From NCBI GenBank assembly GCA_013399855.1, contig VXAY01005801.1, forward strand, positions 1 through 64,000: a stretch of DNA of 64,000 nucleotides, given 5' to 3'. Every line of letters starts with the position of its first letter. Position 1 is the first letter of the stretch. The notes under the pieces were generated by a model. That model worked only from the letters and a program-made list of their open reading frames with translations, had not been told where the DNA came from and made no database searches. Both the position numbers and the translations under genes were made by a program. Positions 46,999 through 59,337 of the stretch are shown here, piece by piece. The stretch comes from Oxyruncus cristatus (Eukaryota > Chordata > Aves > Passeriformes > Cotingidae).

Positions 46999-49900
46999 TA
47001 TTTGGGATGTCCGTGCTCTCCAAGCTCCTCGGTCTCTGCCCCTCTGGCAGTTGAATGTTCATCTGCCCAGCAGGAAATAGGGGACGAAGGCACCACTAAT
47101 GCTGTGATGCATCACCCTTTTAGGACTCTGTAATCAAGAAGAAGCATCTTCCTTCCACTGCTTTGCTCATCCACAGGAATTAAATAATCTTTTTATTATT
47201 AAATATTATTAGATTGTTCTCAGTGACTTGGACTTTATTAACTAACAGTATCAATCACACTGTTTTGTTGGCTGTCACCTATTGAGTTAAAACCAAGTTT
47301 GTAACAAACAGTAATGCTTCTTGCTGTTGATATAAGAGACATTTCATTTACTGGTATTTTAAGTTACCTTCTGGTGTTACTTTAGGAAGTGTGGTGACCT
47401 TACAGTAATTACCAGTAATTGGTATACAAAGGCAGGAACTGTTCCCAGTAGCTGCATATTGTTAGAAGATAATTTCATTTATTCAGTGGTATTTCAGCAG
47501 CTCTAACCAATTTCTAACTGTTTTATTATGTGCCATATGTCTGTGCAGCAGAACTTTGAATTGGGTTCATGAAATGCAGTTATTCTGCTTTTATTAAACG
47601 TTGATTTTTAAAAGTACCTTTTTTGGCTCCCCACTATGTATAAATATCCCTCTCTGCCTTCCATGGGTGTGTAGCTCTCCCATCCAGCCTCTGCATGGCT
47701 TTTGCCTTCGTCAGCCCTTGGTAAAGCAGATGATTTTTGAAGAAGAGGAAGGCTGTGCTCACTCCCTTTTTGTCTATTGTTCCCTCAGGGCAGGTTTTGG
47801 TCAGAACTCCGACCTGCGGAGTACCAGTGAGGGCAGAGCTGAGCTGCACAGTGCTTCTGAAGGTGTCTTAATTCCCTGCCATCAGGTTGGCACACGAATG
47901 ACTTACAGTCAGCAACTGCTTGTGCAGATCCATGTGCAGATCTGACACACTGTTTTGTTTCTCCTGTGGTTTTTTTTTTTCCTATGCTTTCTGCCCAGTT
48001 TTTTCCGTGGTTTATTTTCTACCAGCCAAGCTCAGTAACATTTGCATGCAGCCCTGACTAAGTGCTTCCTGTAAGTGGGGTGTCAGAGGGTTCCTGCTCT
48101 GGTTTGGGAACACGGGTGTTAAAACGACTCCTCTGTAGAGAGACAAATTATTGGTGTCTGTTGAGGAATATCCTGATGGGCTTTCACTGTTAGAAGATAT
48201 CTTAAAACTCTCTTTCTACTCAAAAAACTTTCCTTGTCATTGCAGTCCAGTGATATATAATCCTGATAGAGAGATTTAGCTCTTGAAACTATTGGATGCC
48301 GACATAATGCGTCATAGTTGGTCTGTCCTCAGCACTTCTGTTAAAATTAATAACCTCTCCTGGAGGGCAGATGAGTATTCTTTCCCATCTCTGAAAGCTG
48401 GGGTGCTGCTGGAAGATTGGAGTAAATGGAGGAATGATTTCCCAGGGAAAGGTCAGACAGGGGAGTTAAGGGAAGAGGTGCCAGCAGGAGAAGGGAGCTG
48501 GTGTTTGGGCAGGGAGCAGATGGGTGTAGGAACTTACTCCTGAGATGAGTCACGTTTGTGTGACCCCAGAAGAAGTACGACCAACCAAAAATAGAGGTGT
48601 TTTTTCCATAGCCAGAGAGTTTTGTAAGATGAGGTGCACTGTTTCCTTGCTTAGTTTGACAGAGCAGTGAAGCAGCAAGGACCACACAGCTGAGACTGCA
48701 CTGAACTGGGAGTGTTCCACTGATGGGGAAGAACTTGAGGACCGCGGTCTGGGGGTTTTGTTTGGTTTCCCCCTCTACTCAGAGGCCCAGTGTTCACAGA
48801 GGTGTAGGATATGAGCTCGGTCCTGGCTCTGACCTCCAGCACCTGGGATGGTGCCTGGGATTTGCCTTTTCCCCTGTCCTGAAGCAGTGGTGGTGATGTG
48901 TTGACAGTTTCTCTTTTTTCTCAAGCATTTGGATTTTATAAAGAGACTGTTCAGTTTCTCCACTGAAACACAGGAGGGAGAAAAACATGTTGTTCGTTCT
49001 CCCTTGGAATTAGTCTCGCATTTCATTGTTAAGATTTCATGAAATGCAGGGACAATTCGGCACAGATTTGATTTCAGACATATCAATAATTTCTCTGTGA
49101 AGAATAACTAAGGCGGGACTCAGCCTGGAACAGAACAAGGATGTGATGGAGATGTGTAATCACGACTGAAGGGAAAGAGGGACAAGGACAGAGAGTTCCC
49201 ATCTCTCCAATGCAAGCCCTGAAGCATCATCACACAGAAGCAGTTCCTACTGGTTTGGGTTTTTTTACTTTGTGTTCCTAATGGTTCTCTCTCTGATTTC
49301 TTAGGAGGTAAAGCAGCTGTGGCTTATCAGCCATGGGTTTGTCCAGGCTGAAAACCTTTTGTCTTTGTAAGGGTGGAAAAACTTCATACTACTTTAATTC
49401 TTCAAAGGCTTCTGTTTTTTTGGTGTTCGTGTTTATATAGCCAGGGTGGAACTTCTTCTCTTATGCAGGAAAAAGGAGATTGCTGCTTGTCCAGTTGTAG
49501 GATTGATAGTGGTGTGTGTGAGCTCCTCCAAAAATTAAGTGATAGTTGTCTGCCTCTACTCCTTTACTGAATTCAGTTTGACTGTCTTGTGTTGAGTATT
49601 TCCCCTCTAAGTGTATGTGGGGGAAGGGAAGGAGAACACAGGATGGAAAAATCTGAATTGTTTTTCAGAGATGCCACCTTCTTATTGTGTTTTGCAATTG
49701 AGCCACTTGTTCTGGTTTTTAAATAGTAAGCTGCATTTACTGTGTGATACCAAATGTATGATCAGATTGGACATTTAATTAACTTTACAGAAAACTTTCA
49801 TATGAAATAGAAATGGACTTGGTGTCCTGCCACAAAGCAAAATTACTCTGTGTTTTGGGATGCTCAGAATTGGATTTTAGAAATTTTATGCTGAATTATG

Positions 49901-50877
49901 CCATGGAATAAGGGGAAGTGGAAGCATAAGATGGTTTTTAAACAGGAGGCTTCCAGTTACACGAGTGATAGAAATAAGTGTGAATGTATTTATGTGAAGT
50001 TTATTTTGCATAATGAGAAGGGAGTGAGTTGTTGGGGGAGAGATAGTAATGATCCAGCTCATAAAGGCTATGCTCATGAGAATAACTTCATTAAATACTC
50101 CAGCAGATCAGTAAATCCTTCAGCTGCCTTTTTCAGTGCAGTCACAGAGTTTATGTTCTTTTGGGAGGAATTCACCTCCTGTTTCTTCCCTCCTCCCTCC
50201 AACCTGACATTTTGCTAAATCAATTTATTGCATGGCAGAGCCTGCAAACAATACCTTCCAAGGCATTAAAGATCCCATCTATTTAGAGAGGACCTTTTCT
50301 GTTTCTATCCTAAATGTGCTGTCAGCTGATCGTTGGCTTGGGGTGGAGCCTGTCCCCTTCAATCTCCCGCACCTTCACTCCAGGGACAAGCCCAGCTTCT
50401 TGGGCTTCTCTGCCCTGCTATTTCCTTCACCTTAACAATGATTTTCTGGGCTCTGATTCCTACTTTTCCTATCGATCCAGTGACCTCACTCAGCTTGTCT
50501 GGTTAGTGCAGTGGCAGGTCTCCATGACTTTGGGTAATTGGATTGGAGTCAGGGGCCTTCTGTGTCAGGGATCCTCAAAGAGCAAAAAGAATCCTTTAAC
50601 AAAGCCCCATTTCTGTGGGATTCAGCCCGAGGGAACAGAAAGGAAAGGGAGAAATGAATATTAATTGATTACAGCTGGATTTGGGGGGTTGGTGAAAAAT
50701 GATGAGGTAAGATGTGAGGGGTTCAGCAAATAGTGTTGGGAAACTTCAGTGCTCTTGAACTACCTTGGTTGTATGAAGCAAGTTAATTCTCTGAATTTTC
50801 TACCCCTTAAACATTCTTGTACAGTGATAGTGGTCATTCCTTGCCTGGGCCTAATTCTGAATTGGAAGGGACTGAAA
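46999..50877. other. 3.9-kb stretch without recognised genes or transposons
   Basis: The part from about 47,170 to 47,600 is AT-rich and non-repetitive and could be conserved non-coding DNA. The remainder has short overlapping open frames only. No tRNA-like or other RNA gene was seen. Confidence 0.4.
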
Positions 50878-50962
50878 ACCTGGTGTCCCTGCCCATGGCA
50901 GGGGTTGGAACAAGAAGATCTTTAAGGTCGCTTCCAACCCAACCCATTCTATGAGTCTATAA
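50878..50962 (+). mobile_element. CR1 3' end (type A)
   Basis: CCTGGTGTCCCTGCCCATGG, AAGATCTTTAAGGTCGCTTC and the tail CCATTCTATGAGTCTATAAT are clear. Only 85 bp are kept. Directly upstream, TGAATTGGAAGGGACTG resembles the inverse-oriented start of a CR1 copy, but it is too short to call. Confidence 0.92.
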
Positions 50963-52769
50963 TTCCCAAAACACAATGATTACTCTTTGTAATTCGTGGG
51001 GGTTTTTTTGTTTTTTTTTTCTTTGCACTGATACTTCCTTTCAGGAATGTAGAGGATAATTCTTAATTTGAGTCGAACAGAAATCTAGAGCAGGCATTAA
51101 GACATGGAGCAGTCTACTGGGTCTTTCTGTGTTCCTTATGAATTGGAAAATCCTGTGTCTCGTTACACTTCCAGTTCGGGGCAGAGCTAAAATCTCATTA
51201 GCAGAATAGTTCTGAAAACCTTTTATTCAAGTAGTAGTTAACATTTTTGGCTAATATTTTTCAGACTGAACAGTCTCTTCTTCACGATGAAAAGTTTGAG
51301 AGGGAACCTGCGACAAAAAAAACCCAAGTCTATAAATGTGTATTTTAAAAACCAGTTCAATCACAAATTATTTTTTAGGCAATTCCAAGGATGCTGAAAG
51401 CAGAGTGCAGTTCCAAAGAGCAGCTGTGTGGCACAGATGAGTTCCCTCCATTTTTCCATTATAAAATGGTGGGGTTTGGAATGGGCATTACTATTCCACC
51501 ACCTGTAGTAGAGGAAGAACGGTGATGTCTCGTGCTGAATAGTTCGTATTCAAGTGTAGTAAAAACTGCGGTGCTGCGTTGTCTCGCAGTTGGGTAAAGG
51601 CCTCTCCCTGTTGAAAAATGAGATTTATGTTGAAGGCCGTGAATAGAATTTTATCCTAAAAGATCCTGCAAGAGGACTGTGGCCCAGAAAACCAATGCCC
51701 ACTTCCGTAACTTCCCGGTCTTCCCGAGGTTTTCCTGTGGGGACATGTGCTGAACCAGCTTTTGCAACCTGCCTGCATCGGATGTGTGTGCAGCTACATG
51801 TAGTATTGATGACTGCACACGAAGTGATACCTAAATCTGTGTATTTGCATTTTTGCCTGTCTGTATTTGTTCTGAGAAAGATATAAACAATGATTAAAGT
51901 GTCGGGTAAGTGGTTCATGCATAAAAGATTTGAGGAGAAATTAAACAGAACTGTGAAAACAAACTGCAAGAGTAGAGAGAACCCTCTATAGAGATGTCTT
52001 GAGATTAATTTCAATGAAAGAATGATATATTTTAGTCATGACTGAGGTTGCCTGTGCAAAAGTGATTTACAACCAGCTTGTTAACAGTAGGTATAAGCTG
52101 TTCCAAGATAAATCTCATCAGGAGGTATTTTGAAGAGTTTCTGCCTTCCCAGCTGAGGTGTCCAGTATAAGTGGCCTCAGAGGAGGTTTAGCAAAGCTGG
52201 GTCTCCAGTTCAAAGTACTGTTGCTCTCATCCTTCTTTTGATTTCTTTCTTTCTCCCTCTACCTTTCAAAGGGGGTTGGCAAGAAACCAAAATCCTGGCC
52301 TAGGGTGTGGAAGTTGTTTAACCCCATCGATCTACTTACATTATTGAAGCTGTTTCTTTCAGAAAATCTGCTCTCAGAAAGTTTAAAACCATCTAATACG
52401 TTCAAGGTGCAAATTAATGAGAAAGCACTGATAACTTAAACTTCAAAGTTGGGGTGGCATTCATGTCATTGCTGTGATGTCCTCTGACTTCATTGTGCCA
52501 CCTCAGCCTGAGTGTCCTCAGGACAAGTGGCAGTGCTCCTCTGTGAATCCTATTTTGGATAGTCTCCTAAAGCTTTTTCCCAAATCTGTACAGATTTTGC
52601 CATGACTTTGGTGGCTTCCCTCCAAGGCGAAATGTCTTATTGTAACTGTGATATTTCGTCTTGAAGGAGATTTTTTTCCCAGTTTTCTCCCTTGAGGAGG
52701 ATATCCCCACATCAGTTGTGGAAATTAGGAGGTAGCTCCAGGAAAAACTTGTCACTGCAGTAACATAGC
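50963..52769. other. Unassigned DNA
   Basis: Contains a T-rich tract at about 51,002-51,021. Frames on both strands are under 130 codons and unremarkable. Confidence 0.4.
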
Positions 52770-53218
52770 ACAGAATCATTGAGATTGGAAAATACCTTCA
52801 AGACCATCCTGTGCCCGATGCCCCCCTTGTCCCCCAGCCCAGAGCACTGAGTGCCACGGCCAGGCCTTCCTTGGGCACCTCCAGGGCTGGGCACTCCAAA
52901 CCTCCCTGGGCAGCCCCTGCCAAGGCCTCACCACCCTTTCCATGAGAAATTCCTCCTGATGTCCCCCCTGCCCCTGCCCTGGCCCAGCTGGAGGCCGTTC
53001 CCTCTCCTCCTGTCCCTGTTCCCTGGGAGCAGAGCCCGACCCCCCCCGGCTCCCCCCTCCTGTCAGGGAGTTGCAGAGCCAGAAGGTCCCCCCTGAGCCT
53101 CCTTTGCTCCAGGCTGAGCCCCCCCAGCTCCCTCAGCCCCTCCTGCTGCTCCAGCCCCTTCCCAGCTCCGTTCCCTTCCCTGCACACACTCCAGCCCCTC
53201 CAGGTCTCTCCTGTGAGG
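52770..53218 (-). mobile_element. CR1 copy (type B), about 450 bp, ungapped
   Basis: Plus-strand ACAGAATCATTGAGATTGGA, CCCAGAGCACTGAGTGCCAC, CTCCCCCCTCCTGTCAGGGA and CCTCCTGCTGCTCCAGCCCC give the whole 3' region. It ends at CTCCAGGTCTCTCC, within about 10 bp of the equivalent end of the copy at 25,650. Antisense frames of 152 codons lie in it. Confidence 0.95.
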
Positions 53219-53617
53219 CACAGTGAGTTCAGAACAAAAACACAGTTCCTCAACAAATGAGCCCTGCACTAAAGGACCTCTAAAATATCATTTTCTTACT
53301 CCAGTACCAGTTTTGGGGAGAAAATGATGTGGTCTCTATGGAGTTGGTCTCTGTGGAGTTCTGCGCCAATCCACAGAAATGCTGCCTGGAGAGCTGGGTA
53401 CGTCGGTGGGTAAGGGTGGGTTGTGCCTTCAAGACAGTACTGCTGCCTGGTTCCCCTCTAATTTCTGATTGGTGTGTGAGAGGGGAGTTGTGCAAGTTTA
53501 GGGGTTCAGTAGGTGCTGCTTTTTCTGCAGGAACAGTAGATAAGTCCTGATTTCAGCACCTTGAGGTATTGCATTACTGTCATCAGCAGGTACTGTAAAA
53601 ACACATGTATAATTTCG
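53219..53617. other. Unassigned DNA between two CR1 copies
   Basis: About 400 bp with no recognised content. Confidence 0.45.
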
Positions 53618-53785
53618 TAGAATCCTAAAATGATTTGGGTTAGAAGAGACCCTAAAGATCATTTGTTCTACCCCCTACCATGGGCAGGGACACCTTCTGC
53701 CAGCCCGGATTGCTCCAACCTCATCCAACCTGGCCTTGGACACTTCCAGGGATCCAGGGGCAGCCACAGCTTCTCCGGGCACTTG
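53618..53785 (-). mobile_element. CR1 fragment (type A)
   Basis: Plus-strand TAGAATCCTAAAATGATTTG, CATGGGCAGGGACACCTTCT and CAGCCACAGCTTCTCCGGGC mark it. It stops at the same internal point as the copy at 59,168. Confidence 0.93.
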
Positions 53786-54948
53786 GAATTAGCCACTGGG
53801 AAGCTGTTTAGGATTGAATTAGCATTTCAAAAGAGAAGATAGTCTTGCTGCTCACGGGGTTGTCTTTGCTTTTTGAAAACTATGTGAAAGTGTGGATTAT
53901 TTCCTTTTGCTTGCTCTGCTGTGTTTCATTTAGTCAGTTTTAACTCTTCATCTCTTAGGCTGGAAGCCCATTGCTCCTCCAGCTGTGCAGCATCACACTA
54001 AGGAATTCTAATAGGAAAACTGTATTTTTTTTCTCTTTAATAGAACCCAAAGAGATTGGTCAGAGAATGGATCAGTAAATATTTCTTTTGTAGAATAAAA
54101 ACTGTGAGGGAGAAAGAGGTATGGGAAAGCCTGTGGGAGATGTTATCACTTGCAGTGGGCTGGACTGGGATGATGTTGAAACAGTTGCATTTAAGCCAAA
54201 GCTTCCCAAAAATCTGACTGCCTTACGCTCAGGGATGATACTTTCCCTCTTCCCTTAGTGCTGAGGGCTGAAGTGATGCTTGCAATGTAAAATTTACCTA
54301 AGGTGAAGAAAATTCCTTACTCCAGGCAGTTTTTTTTAGCTTGGAACAACTGTAGAGGAGTGTGAGGAAACTCACTTCATTTAAGGGCTTTGTAGGCTTT
54401 ACTAAATTTACGACACACAGCTGGGGGGAAAAATCAAACTTATGAATTAGCAACTGAATTAAGCCACTAATCTGTTACATTCAGCATCTATTGCTCTGAT
54501 TTCCTGCCTGTTTTGGAGAAAGGAAATGTGCCCCTGACCCACCTACCTGAGGTGAGGTGTGTTCAGCACTACCTGGGTATTCTCTCCTGGCTCCTGCAGG
54601 CAGTTTGCAAAAGCCCTGAAGCGCAGAATCTCCTTGTCCTAACTTGAATAATTAAGGATGTTATTGTTTGTAAAGGTAGCAACTGGGAGTAGAATCGGCT
54701 TTCTCTCTGTCCTGATGACTTCCTCAACAGACCTGAACGTTCAGTTTGTGTGAAAAAGATTTCTTTGTGTGTGTTCTTTTATTTCTGTCCGTGTTCCTCC
54801 TGTATAGAAATATTATGGTGGCAAGGGAAAAATGTCTTTAGTACAGCAGCACTGGTCATCAAGATTTCAGTTGATATCTGTAATGTCTCTTTAATGTCTC
54901 CTTGCAGTAAATAATCCTTGGGCTTCTTTCTTAATTTTTTTAAAACTG
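53786..54948. other. Unassigned AT-rich DNA
   Basis: No repeat or gene recognised over about 1.2 kb. Open frames are too short to list. Confidence 0.45.
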
Positions 54949-55187
54949 CCAGAGGGCAGGGTTAGTTGGGATATGGGGAAGGAATCCTTCCCTGGGAAGG
55001 TGGGGAGCCCCTGGCAGAGGTTGCCCAGAGAAGCGGTGGCTGCCCCTGGATCCCTGGAAGTGTCCAAGGCCAGGTTGGACGGGGCTTGGAGCAACCGGGG
55101 CTGGTGGAAGGTGTCCCTGCCCATGGCAGGGGGTGGGATGAGATGGTCTTGAAGGTCCCTTCCAAACCTAAGCATTGTATGATTTCT
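54949..55187 (+). mobile_element. CR1 fragment (type A), about 240 bp
   Basis: CTGCCAGAGGGCAGGGTTAG, GGATCCCTGGAAGTGTCCAA, CCCTGCCCATGGCAGGGGGT, CTTGAAGGTCCCTTCCAAAC and the tail GCATTGTATGATTTCTGAG. The core is nearly identical to the copies at 46,208 and 57,977. Confidence 0.95.
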
Positions 55188-56755
55188 GAGAGGTGGGGGT
55201 TGTTTTTTGGGGTATTCTTGATCTGTTTGAAAAAAGGAGGGTTAGGTGCCACAATGTCTTCACAGCTGAGCTGCCCTTCCTGAGACTTTGTCCTTCCCTG
55301 GTGTCCGAAAAAACAGTGTTTAATGCTCCGGGGTTTTTTTTTTATTGTCCTTTATAATGTCATTATAATTTAGGCCCTCTTTCTACCTCTTAATGCTCTC
55401 AAGCACTTTGTTTACTTTAGCTCAGTACAGTTGTACTGCAGCAGCTCCCTGGGCCACCTCCTCTGAGGGGAAAATAGCTGAAAAGCTGACAAATTCCCAG
55501 TCCCTCTTTGCATACATGAATATCTCATTTGTCCCAACGTGCCTTTTCATCCAAATGGAGCTTCATTTCCCAAACTGTTGCCCAGGTACTGAATGCACTT
55601 AAATCTTCACAGAGCTGCTGAGAACCCTCTGTTCATACCCAGAGCTGAGCTCTGCAGTTGGCAGACTGTCACCTGGCACCTCTTCATTCCACACTACGTC
55701 CCTGGCTCCAGTACAGCCACCTACATCTCCCTCACCCCTCAGTGAACCATGTGGGCCTCCTCATCTGGCCTGTAGGCTCGTAGTTTTCTATCCTGTTCAC
55801 AACTGAACTGGATTAAAATTGCATTTGCTGCAGTTCAGCCTTTCGCCTTGGACAGCCAACCTCATCCACCGTGGGTGCTCTCCTTCAAAACCATCCCAGA
55901 GCCAGGCCTCTCTGCACACGTTTAAAAACCATTCTAGGGCAAAAGCCCTCAAGCTTGAGGGGGGAGGTTGGACTGATGCCAGTCCCATCAAATATATGCC
56001 TGAGTTGAAAGGTATCTCTCTTCTGACACTAGATGAAGACTGTCTTCTAACTTTGTCTGTAGAATGAATGTTTCCTGTGTTTCCATTCTTACGTTCTTGC
56101 TACCGAGGCCTTTTTTGTACCTCCTCATCCTGACAGCCCCAGGTCACTGTGCAAGGGGGAACAAGGCCCAGGAGGGCGCAGATCACCTCACTTGGCACTA
56201 CTTACCTGCAGTGCCTCTGTCTGATACAAACGACATGAATGTACCTTCCCCTTTCTCCCAAGGAGCTCTCTCAGGACCATGTCCAGAGCTCCAGTCTCTC
56301 TCCTGTGCAAATAATCACAACTCTTGAGTCCGTTCTCCTTTCCTTACTGTCCCAACTTGAGCAGTGAGTAAGAATCTGTGCTTGTTATCACCTGTTCTGA
56401 GCATCAGCTGCTTGGTGATGTGAACAGACCCAGTGGTGTCTTTCAGGTTCACCTCCTGATTCCGAGGTGGTAAAATTACTTCAGTGTTGTGATGAGAGCA
56501 GCTTCCAAGATGGATTGGCATGAGTCACTCTTCCATGAAAGAGGCAAACCAGTGCCTAGCTGCCTGTCATGAGCTTTGTCTTCTGTATTTTCCTTCCCCC
56601 TGAATGACTTGGGTGCTAGTCGTTCTCCTTGTCTACTTCTGAGGGTCAACAGGTTTTCATTTTGGGCCTCTGCTCCTGAACTTTGGGTCAGGTTTTATTA
56701 CTCCAAGGAAAAGAGGCATCTTCATCCCTAGTTTCTGAAGATTGCTTTATTTTCA
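55188..56755. other. Unassigned DNA
   Basis: Mixed composition, with a pyrimidine-rich segment at about 55,620-55,790. Open frames of up to 87 codons do not resemble known proteins, and no transposon is recognised. Confidence 0.4.
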
Positions 56756-57045
56756 TGGAATGAGAAAGGTTTGGGTTGGAAGGGCCCTTAAAGCCCATCC
56801 AGTCCCATGGGCAGGGACACCTTCCACCAGCCCAGGTTGCTCCAAGCCCCGTCCAGCCTGGCCTTGGACACTTCCAGGGATCCAGGGGCAGCCACAGCTT
56901 CTCTGGGCAACCTGGGCCAGGGCCTCCCCACCCTCACAGCCAAAAATTCCTTCCCCATATCCCATCTCTCCCTGCCCTCTGGCAGTGGGGCAGCCACTCC
57001 AGGCCCTTAGGAAAAGCTCCTCTCCAGCCTCACGACTCTCAAAAA
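56756..57045 (-). mobile_element. CR1 copy (type A), about 290 bp, low divergence
   Basis: Plus-strand GGTTTGGGTTGGAAGGGCCC, CATGGGCAGGGACACCTTCC and CCTCTGGCAGTGGGGCAGCC. A short deletion removed the CCACCCCCTG segment that normally precedes CATGGGCAGGG. Over the shared core it is almost the same as the copy at 26,356. Confidence 0.95.
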
Positions 57046-57976
57046 CTTGGAGGTTCAGATCCCATGACTCAACTTGTGGTCTGGTTGGTGAACTGGCAGG
57101 TCTGTGTTGCCTCACGTACGTGCCTTGGGGAGGTCAGTGAGTGTCCAAGTTGTGCTGGCTGTTTCCAGACTCTGTTCAACTTGACCAGCTTAACTTAATG
57201 ACTTATGAACAGCAATTTTATGGAATTTGTTGAAGTGCCAGCTCAGTAACAATGAAAATAGCAAGTAGGAAGGTGGAAGTGAACTGAGGGGGGAGAGAAC
57301 ACTATCAGGTTCTGTTGCTGTGTGTGAGCTGTCCTTATGTTGAGCAATATCTGCATCCCTGAGTTCATTTCCTTGTTTACTTCTGCCCACTCTCCCCCAT
57401 TGGGCCTCAGTCAGAGACAAAACTGGTGGGGCTTATGACCTTGTGTGGGTGTAAGGGTGCTGTTAATTTAAAGACTGTCAAAAAACAAGATTGGTTGTTT
57501 TTGTGGTTTTTTTGGTTTTTTTTTTTGTGTGGGTTTTTTTTTTTTATGAGATGTTACAGGAAATTGGTGAAAGAATCTTATTTAGTTTGATATCTTTTGA
57601 AACTTGAGAATACTACAGCCTTGTTTTTAAACATTCCTCTGACTGATGATTTCTCGCTGTGCTGTTAAAGCAGAAGCTGTGAAAGCTCTAGTTTTGGTGG
57701 TACTCTTAGATTTCCTTTAGGGATCTTATTTTTTTTCTTGGACATCTTAATAGTTAAAGATAATTATTTGTAAACCCATTTGGGCTGAACTTCTTTGGGA
57801 AATAATCCCCAATATGGTACCTGTGAGTGAAGTGTCTAAATAAACAATTAGATATCTCATGTTCAAGAAAACTGCTTAAACTGTTCCAGGGTATGTTTTG
57901 CACTTCCACAAAATGATTCCAGCAAATGCCTTTGAAGTGCAGCAATGGGGTCCTCACTTGGCATCACTTCCCACAT
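57046..57976. other. Unassigned DNA with T/G-rich tract
   Basis: A T-rich tract with G interruptions lies at about 57,497-57,545. Nothing else is recognised. Confidence 0.45.
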
Positions 57977-58350
57977 TGTTCAGCCTGGAGAGGAGAAGCT
58001 TTGGGGGAACCTCACTGTGACCTTCCAGGATGTGAAGGAGCCAATGGGAAAGATGGGAAGAGACTGTTTCCAAGGGCCTGGAGTGCCAGGACACAGGGAA
58101 TGGCTTCCCCACTGCAGAGGGCAGGGATGGATGGGATACTGGGAAGGAATCCTTCCCTGGGAGGGTGGGGAGGCCCTGGCCCAGGTTGCCCAGAGAAGCT
58201 GTGGCTGCCCCTGGATCCCTGGAAATGTCCAAGGCCAGGTTGGACGGGGCTTGGAGCACCCTGGGCTGGTGGAAGGTGTTGGAACAGTGGGGGTTGGAAC
58301 AAGACAATCTTGAAAGTCTCTTCAACCCAAACCATTCTGGGATTCTATGG
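57977..58350 (+). mobile_element. CR1 copy (type A), about 375 bp
   Basis: It starts at TTGTTCAGCCTGGAGAGGAG and ends at CCATTCTGGGATTCTATGG. The usual GTCCCTGCCCATGGCAGG palindrome near 58,280 is reduced to TTGGAACAGTGGGGG, a small internal loss. Confidence 0.95.
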
Positions 58351-59167
58351 TAGTAATCCCTGGCATGTGTCAGCCTGCCTGTGGTCTGGAGACAGTTCTC
58401 TGTGGCAGCCAGGAACCATCTGAAAATCCTTGCCCTTACAAGTCTCCCAGAGTAATCTCTGCCACAATTTTTTTGTCTCCACAATGAATTTTAAGATTTC
58501 TTCTCTTCTGTCCCTCAGAAGCCATTTCTTGCTGGTTTGCCTGGATATTTGACTTAAAAAAAACATTGAGCAGATACTNNNNNNNNNNNNNNNNNNNNNN
58601 NNNNNNNNNNNNNNNNNNNNNNNNNNNNNNNNNNNNNNNNNNNNNNNCCCCCCCCCGCACACATGTGTATTTAAATCCATCGGCAGCAGCTTTGGGAGGC
58701 TCCCTGTTGCCAGCTGTCCCTGGATGGGTGCCCTGTGCACATCCAAATGTCACAATCCGTGGGCACACACCCCCCAGCTCTGCAACGTGTGAATCACAGG
58801 CAGATGCAGCTGAACAAAGGGGCTGACAAATGCAGGATGAATCTCTCCATTCATCACTGTGCATAAGCACTTCTCAGAGTCTTGAAGGTTGGAAGAGAGG
58901 AGAAGGATTTGCTTGAGGGATGTGGAGGCCAAGAGTCTTGGAATAGCCAAGGAAAGCTGGGCGGGTGAGAGTGCTGTGGGCTCTGGGTTTTACAGAAAGC
59001 AGAAATAGCCAAAAGCCAGGAAATCTAGGAAGTAAAATGAGTGTTGGGGATTGCTGATGCAGTACTGAGGTGTGAGGTTATCTGGAGAAATGGAGGCTCA
59101 GGAGATGGAGATCCATGACTGGTAGGAGGAGGTTTAGAGGGTAGAATGGTTGGATGGAGATGAGTGG
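58351..59167. other. Unassigned DNA with an assembly gap
   Basis: Apart from the run of N and the C tract beside it, nothing is recognised. From about 58,860 the plus strand becomes rich in G and A with many GGAGG/GAGGAG words. Confidence 0.4.
58579..58647. other. Assembly gap, 69 N, beside a C9 tract
   Basis: The run of N is followed directly by nine C (58,648-58,656) and GCACACATGTG. A homopolymer or G-quadruplex-prone repeat probably blocked assembly. Confidence 0.98.
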
Positions 59168-59337
59168 ATCATGGAATTATAGGATGGTCTGAGTTGGCAG
59201 GGACCTTAAAGCCCATCTCTGTCCACCCCCTGCCATGGGCAGGGACACCTTCCACTGGCCCAGGTTGCTCCAAGCCGTGTCCAACCTGCTGTGGAACACT
59301 TCCAGGGATGGGGCAGCCACAGCTTCTCTGGGCAATG
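59168..59337 (-). mobile_element. CR1 fragment (type A), about 170 bp
   Basis: Plus-strand GGAATTATAGGATGGTCTGA, CATGGGCAGGGACACCTTCC and CAGCCACAGCTTCTCTGGGC. It has the shorter GGGATGGGGCAGCC form instead of GGGATCCAGGGGCAGCC, as in the copy at 13,374. Confidence 0.94.

Noticed and set aside
50860..50962. Possible back-to-back chimeric CR1 junction
   Set aside because: The upstream TTGGAAGGGACTG match is only about 13 bp and could be coincidental.
13374..59337. Many near-identical repeats that might suggest an array such as CRISPR
   Set aside because: The repeats are dispersed over kilobases, in both orientations and with variable lengths, all matching the CR1 3' end. There are no regular spacers and the DNA is vertebrate.
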